From: Pseudomonas sp. AOB-7
GTDB taxonomy: Bacteria > Pseudomonadota > Gammaproteobacteria > Pseudomonadales > Pseudomonadaceae
NCBI RefSeq assembly: GCF_003696305.1
Contig: NZ_RFFK01000004.1
Span: forward strand, 310,001-374,000
Reading direction: 5' to 3'
DNA length: 64,000 nucleotides
The notes beneath the pieces are model-generated. The model did no database searches and had not been told where the DNA came from. It worked only from the letters and a program-made list of their open reading frames with translations. The number at the start of each line of letters is the position of its first letter. Positions within the stretch are counted from its first letter, which is position 1. Shown here one piece after another: positions 30,776 to 42,190 of the stretch. The translations under genes were made by a program, and so were the position numbers.

Positions 30776-31258
30776 ATGAAGCTACTGTTTCTGTGCACCG
30801 CCAACAGCTGCCGCAGCATCCTCAGCGAGGCGCTGTTCAACCACCTGGCCCCGGCCGGCCTGCGCGCCTACAGCGCCGGCAGCCAGCCCAGGGGCGAAGT
30901 GCATCCGCTGAGCCTGGCCGCCCTGCGCCGCGCCGGCATCGCTTGCGACGGTCTGTCCAGCAAGGGCAGCGAAACCCACGCCGAGCTCGCCCCGGACATC
31001 GTCATCTCGGTCTGCGACAAGGCCGCTGGCGAGTCCTGCCCGGTGTTCTTCGGCCCGGCGCTGAAGGCGCACTGGGGCTTGAGCGACCCCTCCGAACTGG
31101 CGGGCAGCAGCGATGCTCGCGAGGCGGCCTTCGACCACACCCTGGCGCTCATCGAGAGGCGCGTACGCGCCTTTCTCGCCTTGCCGCTGGCGCAACTGAG
31201 CGGTGAGCAGCTCAAGGCCGAGCTGGCCCGCATCGGCACCCTGGGAGCCCGACCATGA
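30776..31258 (+). CDS. arsC: Arsenate reductase, thioredoxin-coupled LMW-phosphatase type
   Basis: A 160-aa reductase of arsenate to arsenite. The nucleophile loop is CTANSCR (Cys7 to Arg13, CX5R), with redox cysteines Cys80 and Cys88 in [14 protein letters not shown], followed by HWGLSDPSE. This is the arsenate reductase pattern of low-molecular-weight phosphatase ancestry using thioredoxin, not the glutaredoxin type. AGGAAT precedes the ATG; the stop overlaps the acr3 start (ATGA). Confidence 0.92.
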   Translation: MKLLFLCTANSCRSILSEALFNHLAPAGLRAYSAGSQPRGEVHPLSLAALRRAGIACDGLSSKGSETHAELAPDIVISVCDKAAGESCPVFFGPALKAHWGLSDPSELAGSSDAREAAFDHTLALIERRVRAFLALPLAQLSGEQLKAELARIGTLGARP

Positions 31259-32325
31259 GCAACAGCCGCCTGTCGTTTCTCGACCGCAATCTGACCCTGT
31301 GGATCTTCCTCGCCATGGGCTTGGGCGTAGCCCTGGGCAGCCTGTTCGAAGGCCTGCCGGCCTGGCTCGACAGCCTGTCGCTCGGCAGCACCAATATTCC
31401 CATCGCCATCGGCCTGATCCTGATGATGTACCCGCCGCTGGCCAAGGTGAAATACGAGGAGCTGCCGCAGGTGTTTCGCGACAAGCGCATCCTCGCGCTG
31501 TCGCTGGTGCAGAACTGGCTGATCGGCCCGCTGCTGATGTTCGCCCTGGCGGTGATCTTCCTGCGCGATCAGCCCGAGTACATGACCGGGCTGATCCTTA
31601 TCGGCCTGGCGCGCTGCATCGCCATGGTGCTGGTATGGAACCAGATCGCCGGCGGCAACAACCAGTACGTCGCCGGCCTGGTGGCCTTCAACAGCCTGTT
31701 CCAGATCGCCTTCTTCAGCCTCTACGCCTGGTTGTTCCTCGGCGTGTTGCCGCCGCTGCTGGGACTGGAGGGCAGCGTGATAGAGGTGAGCTTCCTGACC
31801 ATCGCCGAGTCGGTGCTGATCTATCTGGGCATCCCCTTCCTCGCCGGCTTCCTCACCCGCAAGCTGCTGATCGCGCGCCGCGGCGAGCAGTGGTACAGCG
31901 AACGCTTTATCCCGCGCATCAGCCCGCTGACCCTGGTGGCGCTGCTGCTGACCATAGTGGCGATGTTCAGCCTCAAGGGCGACATGGTGCTGCAGCTGCC
32001 GCTGGACGTGCTGCGCATCGCCATCCCACTGACCATTTACTTCGTGGTGATGTTCGCCATCAGCTTCGCCATGGGCAGGCTGCTGAACGCCGACTATCCG
32101 CGCACCACCTCGCTGGCCTTTACCGCCGCCAGCAACAACTTCGAACTGGCCATCGCCGTAGCCATCGCCACCTTCGGCCTGGCCTCGCCGGTGGCCTTCG
32201 CCACGGTGATCGGCCCGCTGGTGGAAGTACCGGTGCTGATCGCCCTGGTCGGCGTGGCGCTGTGGCTCAAACGCCGCTGGTTCGATAGCGACGAGGCCGC
32301 ACTGGCCCAGGAGCAGAGCAAATGA
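31255..32325 (+). CDS. ACR3-family arsenite efflux permease (copy 1)
   Basis: A 356-aa, ten-helix arsenite exporter. The conserved transport cysteine lies in [16 protein letters not shown]; other family blocks are [11 protein letters not shown] and [21 protein letters not shown]. It overlaps arsC and arsH by 4 bp each, so translation is coupled. It differs in its Cys motif from the second ACR3 copy at 35944, indicating a separate subgroup and origin rather than recent duplication. Confidence 0.92.
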   Translation: MSNSRLSFLDRNLTLWIFLAMGLGVALGSLFEGLPAWLDSLSLGSTNIPIAIGLILMMYPPLAKVKYEELPQVFRDKRILALSLVQNWLIGPLLMFALAVIFLRDQPEYMTGLILIGLARCIAMVLVWNQIAGGNNQYVAGLVAFNSLFQIAFFSLYAWLFLGVLPPLLGLEGSVIEVSFLTIAESVLIYLGIPFLAGFLTRKLLIARRGEQWYSERFIPRISPLTLVALLLTIVAMFSLKGDMVLQLPLDVLRIAIPLTIYFVVMFAISFAMGRLLNADYPRTTSLAFTAASNNFELAIAVAIATFGLASPVAFATVIGPLVEVPVLIALVGVALWLKRRWFDSDEAALAQEQSK

Positions 32326-33038
32326 ACGACGATCACATCCCCCAACTCGATGCCGACCTGGCCGAGCCGCCCAGCGCCGAGCGCCTCGACATCGCCCGGC
32401 AGTTTGCCCACAAGCCGCGCATCCTGCTGCTGTACGGCTCCAACCGCGAGCGCTCGTTCAGCCGCCTGCTGACCGAGGAAGCGGCGCGCCTGCTCGAACG
32501 CTTCGGCGCCGAGACGCGCATCTTCCACCCCGCCGGCCTGCCGCTGCCGGACGACGCGCCGGACAGCCACCCCAAGGTGCAGGAGCTGCGCGAGCTGATG
32601 CAGTGGTCGGAAGGCCAGGTGTGGTGCTCGCCGGAGCGTCACGGGGCGATGACCGCGGTGTTCAAGGCGCAGATCGACTGGGTGCCGCTGGCCATGGGCG
32701 CGGTGCGCCCGACCCAGGGCAAGACCCTGGCGGTGATGCAGGTGTGCGGCGGCTCGCAGTCGTTCAACGTGGTCAACCAGCTGCGCGTGCTCGGGCGCTG
32801 GATGCGCATGTTCACCATCCCCAACCAGTCCTCGGTGCCCAAGGCCTTCCTCGAATTCGACGGGCAGGGGCGGATGAAAGCCTCGTCCTACTACGACCGC
32901 CTGGTGGACGTGATGGAGGAACTGGTCAAGTTCACCCTGCTGCTGCGCGAGCGTACCGACTACCTGGTCGACCGCTACTCCGAGCGCAAGGAATCCGCCG
33001 AACAACTGTCCGCGCGGGTCAACCAGCGCGCCATCTGA
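32322..33038 (+). CDS. arsH: ArsH flavin-dependent organoarsenical oxidase
   Basis: A 238-aa NADPH-FMN reductase-fold protein. FMN-binding loop [16 protein letters not shown] and the typical ArsH blocks [23 protein letters not shown] and [25 protein letters not shown] are present. ArsH oxidises trivalent organoarsenicals (e.g. methylarsenite) to less toxic pentavalent forms. Overlaps acr3 by 4 bp. Confidence 0.93.
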   Translation: MNDDHIPQLDADLAEPPSAERLDIARQFAHKPRILLLYGSNRERSFSRLLTEEAARLLERFGAETRIFHPAGLPLPDDAPDSHPKVQELRELMQWSEGQVWCSPERHGAMTAVFKAQIDWVPLAMGAVRPTQGKTLAVMQVCGGSQSFNVVNQLRVLGRWMRMFTIPNQSSVPKAFLEFDGQGRMKASSYYDRLVDVMEELVKFTLLLRERTDYLVDRYSERKESAEQLSARVNQRAI

Positions 33039-33053
33039 ATTAAGGAAGCCTGC

Positions 33054-33554
33054 ATGAGCCATCCCTACGACCTGCTGAGCATTCCCGGCTGCGCCGGCCA
33101 GCTGATCTTCACCCCCTGCCCCGGCACCCGGGGCAGCTCGCTCGACGAGGCCCTGGCCACCCTGCAACAGGCCGGCGCCAGCGCGGTGATCAGCCTGATG
33201 CCGCACAGCGAACTGGCCGCCAATGCGGTCGAGGCCATCGACGCGCGCTGCCAGGCCCTGGGCCTGGCCTGGTTCCACCTGCCGGTGGCCGACGAACAGG
33301 TGCCGCTGGACGACTTCGCCGCGGCCTGGCAGCAGTCCAGCGCCGCCATCCTGGCACGCCTGCGCGCCGGGCAGCGCCTGGCCCTGCACTGCAAGGGCGG
33401 CTCCGGGCGCACCGGGCTGATCGCCGCGCGCCTGCTGATCGAGGCCGGCGTAGCGCGCAGCGAGGCCATCGCCCTGGTCCAGGCGCTGCGACCCAAGGCC
33501 ATCCAACACCCGGCGCACGTCGACTGGATCAACCAGTTCGACGCCACTCACTGA
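33054..33554 (+). CDS. Tyrosine/dual-specificity phosphatase-like protein in the ars operon
   Basis: A 166-aa phosphatase of the cysteine-based dual-specificity/CDKN3-like fold. The P-loop is [10 protein letters not shown] (Cys113, Arg119), and Asp80 in [10 protein letters not shown] fits the general acid. The preceding gene ends 15 bp upstream and AAGGAAG is the ribosome-binding site. It lies between arsH and the arsJ-linked GAPDH gene. Role unknown: it may dephosphorylate a metabolite or bind oxyanions such as arsenate; both are inference. Confidence 0.82.
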   Translation: MSHPYDLLSIPGCAGQLIFTPCPGTRGSSLDEALATLQQAGASAVISLMPHSELAANAVEAIDARCQALGLAWFHLPVADEQVPLDDFAAAWQQSSAAILARLRAGQRLALHCKGGSGRTGLIAARLLIEAGVARSEAIALVQALRPKAIQHPAHVDWINQFDATH

Positions 33555-33573
33555 CCCCAGCGGAGACCAGCAC

Positions 33574-34578
33574 ATGAGCATCAAAGTCGGTATCAACGGA
33601 TTCGGCCGCATCGGCCGCCTGGCCCTGCGCGCCGCCTGGGACTGGCCACAGCTGCAGTTCGTACGGATCAACGACCCGGCCGGCGACGCCGCCACCCACG
33701 CCCACCTGCTGAATTTCGACTCGGTGCACGGCCGCTGGCAGCACGAGGCGGGCAGCGACGGCGACTGCGTGGTGGTGGGCGGCCAGCGCATCCAGGTGAC
33801 AGCCAACAAGGCCATCGCCGACACCGACTGGAGCAACTGCGACCTGGTGCTCGAGGCCAGCGGCAAGATGAAGACGGTCGAGGTGCTGCAGGCTTATCCG
33901 GACCAGGGCGTGAAGCGCGTGGTGGTCTGCGCGCCGGTCAAGCAGGCCGGAGCACTGAACGTGGTGATGGGGGTCAACCAGCAGCTGTTCGACCCGGCGC
34001 GGCACCGCATCGTCACCGCCGCCTCCTGCACCACCAACTGCCTGGCGCCGGTGGTCAAGGTGATCCACGAGGCACTGGGCATCCGTCACGGCTCGATCAC
34101 CACCATCCACGACCTGACCAATACCCAGAGCATCCTCGACCAACCGCACAAGGACCTGCGTCGGGCGCGGGCCTCCGGCATGAGCCTGATCCCGACCACC
34201 ACCGGCTCGGCCACGGCGATCGCCGAGATCTTCCCCGAGCTGCGCGGCAAGCTCAACGGCCACGCCGTGCGGGTGCCGCTGGCCAACGCCTCGCTGACCG
34301 ACTGCGTGTTCGAGGTCGAGCGCGCGACTACCGCCGAGGAGGTCAACGCCCTGCTCAAGGCCGCCGCCGAAGGGCCGCTCAAGGGCATCCTCGGTTACGA
34401 GGAACGCCCGCTGGTGTCCATCGACTACCGCAGCGATCCGCGCTCCTCTATCGTCGACGCGCTGTCGACCCTGGTGGTGGCCGGCACCCAGGTGAAGATC
34501 TACGCCTGGTACGACAACGAATGGGGCTACGCCAACCGCGCGGTGGAGCTGGCGCGGATGGTCGGTCTGGCCGATTGA
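33574..34578 (+). CDS. ArsJ-associated glyceraldehyde-3-phosphate dehydrogenase
   Basis: A 334-aa GAPDH paralogue with the NAD loop [15 protein letters not shown] and active-site Cys152 ([10 protein letters not shown]). In arsJ operons this enzyme uses arsenate in place of phosphate to form 1-arseno-3-phosphoglycerate, which ArsJ exports and which then breaks down to release arsenate. Followed by a 102-bp palindrome-containing gap and then arsJ, matching the known gene pair. Confidence 0.9.
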   Translation: MSIKVGINGFGRIGRLALRAAWDWPQLQFVRINDPAGDAATHAHLLNFDSVHGRWQHEAGSDGDCVVVGGQRIQVTANKAIADTDWSNCDLVLEASGKMKTVEVLQAYPDQGVKRVVVCAPVKQAGALNVVMGVNQQLFDPARHRIVTAASCTTNCLAPVVKVIHEALGIRHGSITTIHDLTNTQSILDQPHKDLRRARASGMSLIPTTTGSATAIAEIFPELRGKLNGHAVRVPLANASLTDCVFEVERATTAEEVNALLKAAAEGPLKGILGYEERPLVSIDYRSDPRSSIVDALSTLVVAGTQVKIYAWYDNEWGYANRAVELARMVGLAD

Positions 34579-34581
34579 TCC

Positions 34582-34648
34582 CTAGGGTGGATGACGCCTT
34601 TTTCATCCACCTCGATTTGGTGGATGGATAAAGCGCCATCCACCCTAC
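34582..34648. repeat. Nested palindromic repeat between gapdh and arsJ
   Basis: Outer arms TAGGGTGGATG and CATCCACCCTA enclose inner arms CATCCACC and GGTGGATG. The whole 65 bp forms a double or cruciform-like structure and is unrelated to the TAGCCCGG REP family. GGGTGGAT-type intergenic repeats are common in Pseudomonas. Confidence 0.7.
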
Positions 34649-34680
34649 GGCTGAACTTCGCTGAATTCTTGGACTTCGTC

Positions 34681-35895
34681 ATGCACGCCTTATCCCGCCT
34701 GGCCCCCGAAGTGCGCCAGTACCTGCTGGTCACCGGCAACTACTGGGCCTTCACCCTCACCGACGGCGCGCTGCGCATGCTGGTGGTGCTGCATTTCCAC
34801 AGCCTGGGCTACACGCCGCTGCAGATCGCCGCGCTGTTTCTGTTCTACGAGATCTTCGGCGTGGTCACCAACCTGGTGGGCGGCTGGCTGGGCGCGCGCA
34901 TCGGCCTGAACCGCACCATGAACCTGGGCCTGGCGCTGCAGGTGCTGGCCCTGCTGATGCTCACCGTGCCGGCGGCCATGCTCACGGTACCCTGGGTGAT
35001 GGGCGCGCAGGCGCTGTCGGGCATCGCCAAGGATCTCAACAAGATGAGCGCCAAGAGCTCGATCAAGCTCTTGGTGCCCGGCGAGCAGCAGGCCACCCTG
35101 TACACCTGGGTCGCGCGCCTGACCGGTTCGAAGAACGCGCTCAAGGGCGTCGGTTTCTTCCTCGGCGGCGCCCTGCTCAGCCTGCTCGGCTTCGCCGGCG
35201 CGGTGCTGGCCATGGCCCTGGCGCTCGGCGCCATCTGGCTGGCCAGCCTGGCGCTGCTGAAGAAGGACCTGGGCAAGGCCAAGGCCAAACCCAAGTTCCG
35301 CGACCTGCTGTCCAAGAGCCGGGCGATCAATATCCTCTCGGCCGCCCGCCTGTTTCTGTTCGGCGCGCGCGACGTGTGGTTCGTGGTGGCCCTGCCGGTG
35401 TACCTGGCCACGGTGTTCGGCTGGGACTTCTGGTGGGTCGGCGGCTTCCTCGCCGTCTGGATCATCGGCTATGGCATCGTCCAGAGCCTGGCCCCGGCGA
35501 TCACCGGCAAGCGCAGCGGCCAGGTGCCGGACGGCCGCGCCGCTTTCGTCTGGGCCGCGCTGCTGGCCGGCCTGCCGGCGGCCATCGCCCTCGGCCTGGG
35601 CAGCGCGCTACCGGCGCAGGTGGTGCTGATCGGCGGCCTGCTGGCGTTCGGCGTGCTGTTCGCGGTCAACTCCTCGCTGCACAGTTACCTGATCGTCAGC
35701 TACGCCCAGGAAGACGGAGTGTCGCTGGACGTCGGCTTCTACTACATGTCCAACGCCCTCGGCCGGTTGCTCGGCACCCTGCTCTCCGGCTGGGTGTTCC
35801 AGAGCTGGGGCCTGGCGGCCTGCCTGTGGGTGTCGAGCGCCTTCGTGCTGGCCGCCGCGCTGATCTCGCTGGGGCTGCCACGGCATCGCACCTAA
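34681..35895 (+). CDS. arsJ: ArsJ organoarsenical efflux MFS permease
   Basis: A 404-aa, twelve-helix MFS protein. The signature start (YLLVTGNYWAFTLTDGALRM) and the GIAKDLNKMSAKSSIKLL and WVARLTGSKNALKG blocks are characteristic of ArsJ. It exports 1-arseno-3-phosphoglycerate made by the neighbouring GAPDH, giving arsenate resistance without reduction. ATG at 34681 is chosen because the upstream extension is inside the palindromic repeat. Confidence 0.9.
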   Translation: MHALSRLAPEVRQYLLVTGNYWAFTLTDGALRMLVVLHFHSLGYTPLQIAALFLFYEIFGVVTNLVGGWLGARIGLNRTMNLGLALQVLALLMLTVPAAMLTVPWVMGAQALSGIAKDLNKMSAKSSIKLLVPGEQQATLYTWVARLTGSKNALKGVGFFLGGALLSLLGFAGAVLAMALALGAIWLASLALLKKDLGKAKAKPKFRDLLSKSRAINILSAARLFLFGARDVWFVVALPVYLATVFGWDFWWVGGFLAVWIIGYGIVQSLAPAITGKRSGQVPDGRAAFVWAALLAGLPAAIALGLGSALPAQVVLIGGLLAFGVLFAVNSSLHSYLIVSYAQEDGVSLDVGFYYMSNALGRLLGTLLSGWVFQSWGLAACLWVSSAFVLAAALISLGLPRHRT

Positions 35896-35943
35896 CTGAC
35901 CAGCAGCCCTCTCGCGGCGGCGCAAGCCGAGCTGCATCGATGC

Positions 35944-37014
35944 TCAGGTGGACGGCAAGCCACGCTCGTACCACTGGCGGCTGCGATTGACCATACGCAC
36001 CAACAACAGCATCAGCGGCACCTCGATCAGTACGCCGACCACCGTGGCCAGAGCCGCCCCGGAATCGAAACCGTAGAGCACGATGGCCACCGCCACCGCC
36101 AGCTCGAAGAAATTGGAGGCGCCGATCATGGTCGATGGCCCGGCGATATCGTGACGCACCTGGAACCGATGGTTCAGCCCGTAACCCAGGGCAGCGATGA
36201 ACAGCGTCTGCAGCAGCAGCGGCACGGCGAGGATGACGATGATCAATGGCTGGGCGACGATGGCCTGGCCCTGGAAGGAAAACAGCAGCACCAGGGTCGC
36301 CAACAGGGCGATCACGGAGAACGGCGCGACCTGCGCCAGCGCCGCCCGGAACGCCGCCTCGCCACGACGTAACAGGCGGACGCGAATGAACTGGGCAATG
36401 CTCAGCGGAATGACGATGTACATCACCACCGACAGCAACAGGGTGTCCCAGGGCACCGGGATCGACGACACGCCGAGCAGCAAGGCGACGATCGGGGCGA
36501 AGGCGAACACCATCACCAGATCATTGAGCGCCACCTGGCTGAGGGTGAAGTTGGCGTTGCCCCTGCACAGATTGCTCCACACGAACACCATTGCCGTACA
36601 AGGCGCAGCCCCCAGCAGAATCAGCCCGGCCATGTAGCCGTCGATCTCGCCGGCCGGCAGCCAAGGGGCGAACACATGATGCAGGAACAGCCATCCGAAC
36701 AGGGCCATGGAAAACGGCTTGACCGCCCAGTTGACGAACAGGGTGATGCCGATACCGGCCTTCTGTTGCCGTACTTCGCCGAGGGCGCGGAAGTCGATCT
36801 TCATCAGCATCGGGATGATCATCACCCAGATCAGCACCCCCACCGGGATATTCACTTGGGCGACCTCTAGTGCGCCCACGCCCTGCGCCACGGCCGGCAC
36901 GAGTAGCCCCAGCAAAGTGCCGGCGACGATGCAGAGAAACACCCAGATGCTCAGGTAGCGCTCGAATAAACCCAGCGGGCTGGCAGCGCTCGGTACAGCG
37001 GTTGCGTCACGCAT
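35944..37014 (-). CDS. ACR3-family arsenite efflux permease (copy 2)
   Basis: A 356-aa ten-helix exporter of the same superfamily as 31255 but with the motif GAAPCTAMVFVWSNLCRG and GASNFFELAVAVAIVLYG. The two copies share little beyond family positions, so they belong to different ACR3 subgroups. It is 32 bp behind arsO in a minus-strand unit that converges with arsJ (48-bp gap). Confidence 0.92.
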   Translation of the reverse strand: MRDATAVPSAASPLGLFERYLSIWVFLCIVAGTLLGLLVPAVAQGVGALEVAQVNIPVGVLIWVMIIPMLMKIDFRALGEVRQQKAGIGITLFVNWAVKPFSMALFGWLFLHHVFAPWLPAGEIDGYMAGLILLGAAPCTAMVFVWSNLCRGNANFTLSQVALNDLVMVFAFAPIVALLLGVSSIPVPWDTLLLSVVMYIVIPLSIAQFIRVRLLRRGEAAFRAALAQVAPFSVIALLATLVLLFSFQGQAIVAQPLIIVILAVPLLLQTLFIAALGYGLNHRFQVRHDIAGPSTMIGASNFFELAVAVAIVLYGFDSGAALATVVGVLIEVPLMLLLVRMVNRSRQWYERGLPST

Positions 37015-37046
37015 GTGTTGTCCTGTTGTGATGAGTACCTTGCAGG

Positions 37047-38111
37047 CTAGCGCTGCAAGGCCTCGACGATTTCATGAACGGTGCTGCGCGCCGTCCGGGC
37101 AACCCCGATCAGGGTGGCCGAGGCTGCGCCGGTCCATTCGCCGTAGCCGACCAACCACAACCGCGGCTCCTTGCACGCACGGGTGCCGGTGACATCCACC
37201 TTGCCCTCCTCGTTGAGTACGCCTAGCGCGGCAAGATGCTCCAGCGCCGGACGAAAGCCGGTACACCAGATCACCGCATCCACCGCCGACTCCTTACCAT
37301 CAGCCCAGACCACGCCGCGCTCGGTGAACCGCACGAACGGCCGCACCGCGTGCAACACGCCACGTTCGCGCGCCTCGCGTACCGGCGGCACCATCACCAC
37401 GTCGCCCAGGCCGCCTACCGGTTGCTCGACCACCCGCCCCTGCTGCTGCGCCTTCCAACGTTCGGTGGCGCGCTCGAACAGCACCCGGCCATCGACCTCG
37501 TCGGGCAGCAACAGTGGCTCGCTCGGCGTCACCCAGGTAGCCTCGGCCACCTTCGACAGCTCGGCGAGAATCTGCGCCCCGGAGTTACCGCCGCCCACCA
37601 CCAGTACCCGCTGGCCGGCGAAGGCCCGGGGCTCGACATAGTGCGCCGAATGCAGCTGACGCCCAGCGAACAGCTCGGCGCCGGGGTACTCGGGAATATA
37701 GGGGGCGCGCCAGGTGCCGGTGGCGCTGACCACCGCCCGCGCCCGCCATTGCCGACCATCGGCGGCGCGCGCCAGCAACCAGTCGCCGTCACGCTGCAGC
37801 GCCTCGACCCACACCGGGCGCTGCACCGGCAGCTGGTAGCGCTGCTCGTACTCAGCCAGGTAGCTCAGCACATGATCGCGGGTGGGGTAGGTATCGGCCA
37901 CCGGCGGCATCATCCAGCCGGCGATGGAGCTCCAGGTGGCCGGCGAGAACAGCCGCAGCGAATCCCAGCCGTGGCGCCAGGCGCCGCCCGGCCCCTGCTC
38001 GGCGTCAAGAACGACAAAGGACAGCGGCGTGCGGCGCAGAAAATAGGCCACCGACAGGGCGGCCTGGCCGCCGCCGATGACCAACACATCGACCGTGGGG
38101 ATGGAGGGCAT
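37047..38111 (-). CDS. arsO: ArsO-type flavin-dependent monooxygenase
   Basis: A 354-aa FAD/NAD(P)H monooxygenase-like protein. FAD motif [20 protein letters not shown] at the N-terminus, NADPH motif [17 protein letters not shown] near 170, and [15 protein letters not shown] between. Proteins of this type next to arsenite permeases are called ArsO; the reaction in arsenic metabolism is not settled. Together with the second acr3 copy it forms a two-gene operon facing the main ars operon. Confidence 0.82.
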   Translation of the reverse strand: MPSIPTVDVLVIGGGQAALSVAYFLRRTPLSFVVLDAEQGPGGAWRHGWDSLRLFSPATWSSIAGWMMPPVADTYPTRDHVLSYLAEYEQRYQLPVQRPVWVEALQRDGDWLLARAADGRQWRARAVVSATGTWRAPYIPEYPGAELFAGRQLHSAHYVEPRAFAGQRVLVVGGGNSGAQILAELSKVAEATWVTPSEPLLLPDEVDGRVLFERATERWKAQQQGRVVEQPVGGLGDVVMVPPVREARERGVLHAVRPFVRFTERGVVWADGKESAVDAVIWCTGFRPALEHLAALGVLNEEGKVDVTGTRACKEPRLWLVGYGEWTGAASATLIGVARTARSTVHEIVEALQR

Positions 38112-38200
38112 GCTCGACGTCCCAGCGTGAAGAAGCCGTCAGCATAGGCGACTCGCGGCGGCCGGGTCATGATCTGCGACAACTGCTGGTATGCCGGGTC

Positions 38201-39064
38201 TCAGGGCGCGCGCATGCCGCGCGCCGCTTCGCTGAGATGGAACCAGGTCGGCGCATCCAGTTGCAGTTCGGCGCCGGCCAGGGCCTCGTCGATGCGCGTC
38301 TCGCGCAGGCTGCCGAGAATCGGCACCGGCTGCCCCGGCAAACGGCGCAGCCAGGCCAGGGCGACCTGAGTCGGGGTGGCCTGCAGCGCCGCGGCCACCT
38401 CGTCCAGCGCCTGCTGCAGGGCCGCCGCGAACTGCCCGCCGGCCAGCGGCGACCAGGCCAGCACCTGCAGGCCGTCGGCCTGCAGCGCCTGCAGACGGCC
38501 ATCCCAGGCCGCCTGTTGAGCATTCAACGACAGCTCGATCTGGTTGCAGCGCAGTGGCAGCTCGCGGCCGAGCACCTGCCAGTGCAGCGGCTCGGCATTG
38601 GACAGGCCGAGCCAGCCGACCTTGCCGGCCGCGACCAGCGTCTGCAGCGCCCGCGTCACCTCGTCCAGCTGCAGCAGCGGATCGGGCCGATGCAGCAGGA
38701 AGCCGTCCAGCCGCTCGACGCCCAGGCGCTGCAGCGAGGCCTCCACCGCCCGGGTCAGGTAGCGGGCGCTGCTGTCGTAGTGCTTGACCCGCCAGCGCGA
38801 GACGTCCTGCGCCGCCGGCACTATGTCGGCCTTGCTGATCAGCTCCAGGCGCTGGCGCAGCGCCGGACGCAGGCGCAGGGCGGCGCCGAAGCGCGCCTCG
38901 CACTCGCCCAGGCCGTAGATATCGGCGTGATCGAAACCATTGAGTCCGCGCTCCACGCAGCGCTCGACAAAACCGAGCAGCGCCTGCGGCGTGGCCAGCT
39001 CGGGATAGTCGAGCAGGCGCATCATGCCCAGCAGCAGCGGCTGCCGGATCGGGTGTGCAGTCAT
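38201..39064 (-). CDS. Aldo/keto reductase (YdhF-like)
   Basis: A 287-aa TIM-barrel oxidoreductase. The catalytic tetrad is visible: Asp45 and Tyr50 (NGFDHADIYGLGECE), Lys78 (ELISKADI) and His125 (FLLHRPDPL). NADPH-dependent reduction of carbonyls is expected; the substrate is unknown. Sits between arsO and eda; probably transcribed alone. Confidence 0.87.
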   Translation of the reverse strand: MTAHPIRQPLLLGMMRLLDYPELATPQALLGFVERCVERGLNGFDHADIYGLGECEARFGAALRLRPALRQRLELISKADIVPAAQDVSRWRVKHYDSSARYLTRAVEASLQRLGVERLDGFLLHRPDPLLQLDEVTRALQTLVAAGKVGWLGLSNAEPLHWQVLGRELPLRCNQIELSLNAQQAAWDGRLQALQADGLQVLAWSPLAGGQFAAALQQALDEVAAALQATPTQVALAWLRRLPGQPVPILGSLRETRIDEALAGAELQLDAPTWFHLSEAARGMRAP

Positions 39065-39142
39065 GGGAGAACTCCAGACAGGCCATGCATAGCAGCGGTG
39101 CGCTCGGACTAGGCGGCGCGCACCACCACGCCAACGCGAGAC

Positions 39143-39814
39143 TTATTCCAACAACTGCAAGGCCTCGGCGCTGCACTGCCGGATACGCGCCCAGTCGCCC
39201 TGCTCGACCCATTCGCGCTGGAACATCCAGGTGCCGCCGACGCACATCACGTTGGGCTGGGCCATGTAGCGCTGCAGGTTGTCCGGGGTGATGCCGCCGG
39301 TGGGGCAGAAACGCACGCCGCCGAACGGGCCGGCCAGCGCCTTGAGCGCGGCGACGCCGCCGCAGACCTCGGCCGGGAACAGCTTGAAGCGGCGGTAGCC
39401 GAGGGCGTAGCCGATCATCAGCTCGGAGGCGCTGCTCACCCCCGGTAGCAGCGGCACCGGGCTGTCCAGGGCGGCCAGCAGCAGCTCGCGGGTGCTGCCC
39501 GGGGTGACGATGAACTGCGCCCCCGCAGCGACGGCGGCGGCCAGCATCTGCTCGTCGAGCACGGTGCCGGCGCCCACGCACAGCTCGGGGCGCTCGGCGC
39601 GCAGGCGACGGATCGCCTCCAGGCCATGCTCGGAACGCAGGGTCACCTCCAGCACGCGCAGGCCGCCGGCGGCCAGGGCGTCGGCCAGCGGCAGGATGTC
39701 CGCCTCGCGGGCGATGGTGATCACCGGCATGATCCGCGCCTGGGCACAGATGCGGTCGATCTCGGCGATCTTTTCGGCCATGCGCGCGCGCTGGCCTTCG
39801 TTGGGGCTGCTCAT
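39143..39814 (-). CDS. eda: 2-dehydro-3-deoxyphosphogluconate (KDPG) aldolase
   Basis: A 223-aa Entner-Doudoroff aldolase that splits KDPG into pyruvate and glyceraldehyde-3-phosphate. Schiff-base Lys144 in RRFKLFPAEVCGG and base Glu56 in LEVTLRSE are present, with the phosphate loop PTGGIT. The ATG at 39814 sits 1 bp from the pgl stop, so it is the last gene of zwf-pgl-eda. Confidence 0.95.
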   Translation of the reverse strand: MSSPNEGQRARMAEKIAEIDRICAQARIMPVITIAREADILPLADALAAGGLRVLEVTLRSEHGLEAIRRLRAERPELCVGAGTVLDEQMLAAAVAAGAQFIVTPGSTRELLLAALDSPVPLLPGVSSASELMIGYALGYRRFKLFPAEVCGGVAALKALAGPFGGVRFCPTGGITPDNLQRYMAQPNVMCVGGTWMFQREWVEQGDWARIRQCSAEALQLLE

Positions 39815-39815
39815 G

Positions 39816-40515
39816 TCAGGGGCACCAATGGATTTCGAGAGGGGAATGCAGGAAGGCGCGGATCGGCAGGCTAGCCAGCGCACCGGGCGCCAGCGCCTCG
39901 GCCAGGGTGGCCAGCTTGGCCTGGCCCTGGATCGCCAGCAGCGGCAAACGCGCGCTCGCCAGCAGCGGCAGGGTCAGGGTCAGGCGCTGCGCCGGCTGGC
40001 TCGGCGCCTGCATCGGCAGCACCCGGCGCGGGCAGTCGGGCTGCAGCGCCAGGTCGAGATTGGGGCTATCGGGGAACAGCGAGGCGGTGTGGCCGTCGTC
40101 GCCCATGCCGAGCACCAGCACGTCGATCGGCGGCAGCTCGGCGAAGGCCGCGTCGGCCAGCTCGGCGGCCTGCTCCAGGCTGCCGGCGACCCGGTACAGG
40201 CCAAGGAAACGCGCCTCGGCGGCCGGCCCGCGCAGCAGGTGGCGACGCACCAGCGCCTCGTTGCTGCTGGCATGGTTGACCGGCACCCAGCGCTCGTCGG
40301 CCAGGCTCACCAGCACCTGGCGCCAGTGCAGCGGCTGCTGCGCCAGGGCCTCGAAGAAGGCCACCGGGCTGCGCCCGCCGGACACCACCAGGGTGGCGCT
40401 GCCGCGGCTGTCGATGGCCTGGCGCAGCGCCTCGGCCCCGCGCAGGGCCAGGGCGTCGGCCAGTTGCTCGGCCGCGGCGTAGCTGCGGGCGCTGACGCCC
40501 GGCGGCAGGTCGAGA

Positions 40516-40529
<14 letters not shown>
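39816..40529 (-). CDS. pgl: 6-phosphogluconolactonase
   Basis: A 237-aa SugI/NagB-fold enzyme hydrolysing 6-phosphogluconolactone. Motifs: [35 protein letters not shown] and [18 protein letters not shown]. Its start overlaps the zwf end by 14 bp; AGGAGCTGG is the ribosome-binding site. Confidence 0.95.
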
Positions 40530-41985
<1,456 letters not shown>

Positions 41986-42052
41986 GATGTTCGTTCTTTT
42001 ATCAAGATGCACTAGAAATACCGGGTAGCAGCGGTTTTATCAAGAGTAAATG

Positions 42053-42067
42053 TTGTAATAACAACAA
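42053..42067. promoter_or_regulatory. HexR operator between zwf and hexR
   Basis: TTGTAATAACAACAA is TTGT-N7-ACAA, exactly the half-site arrangement described for Pseudomonas HexR, which is released by KDPG. It lies in the 205-bp divergent region, close to zwf. Confidence 0.8.
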
Positions 42068-42190
42068 CATTTTTCCATTATCCGGATAAGCAGTGGTGGC
42101 CATCGGGCGTCACCAGTAGGATAGGCCAGCCATTTTTCCGCCCGTCGCCAGCGCCCGCCGCGACGGCGCCAAGCCCGTTAGGAGCTCCCT

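Noticed and set aside
41986..42012. Upstream zwf start at 42012
   Set aside because: The extension MHLDKRTNI is not typical of Zwf, and the ATG at 41985 aligns with known N-termini.
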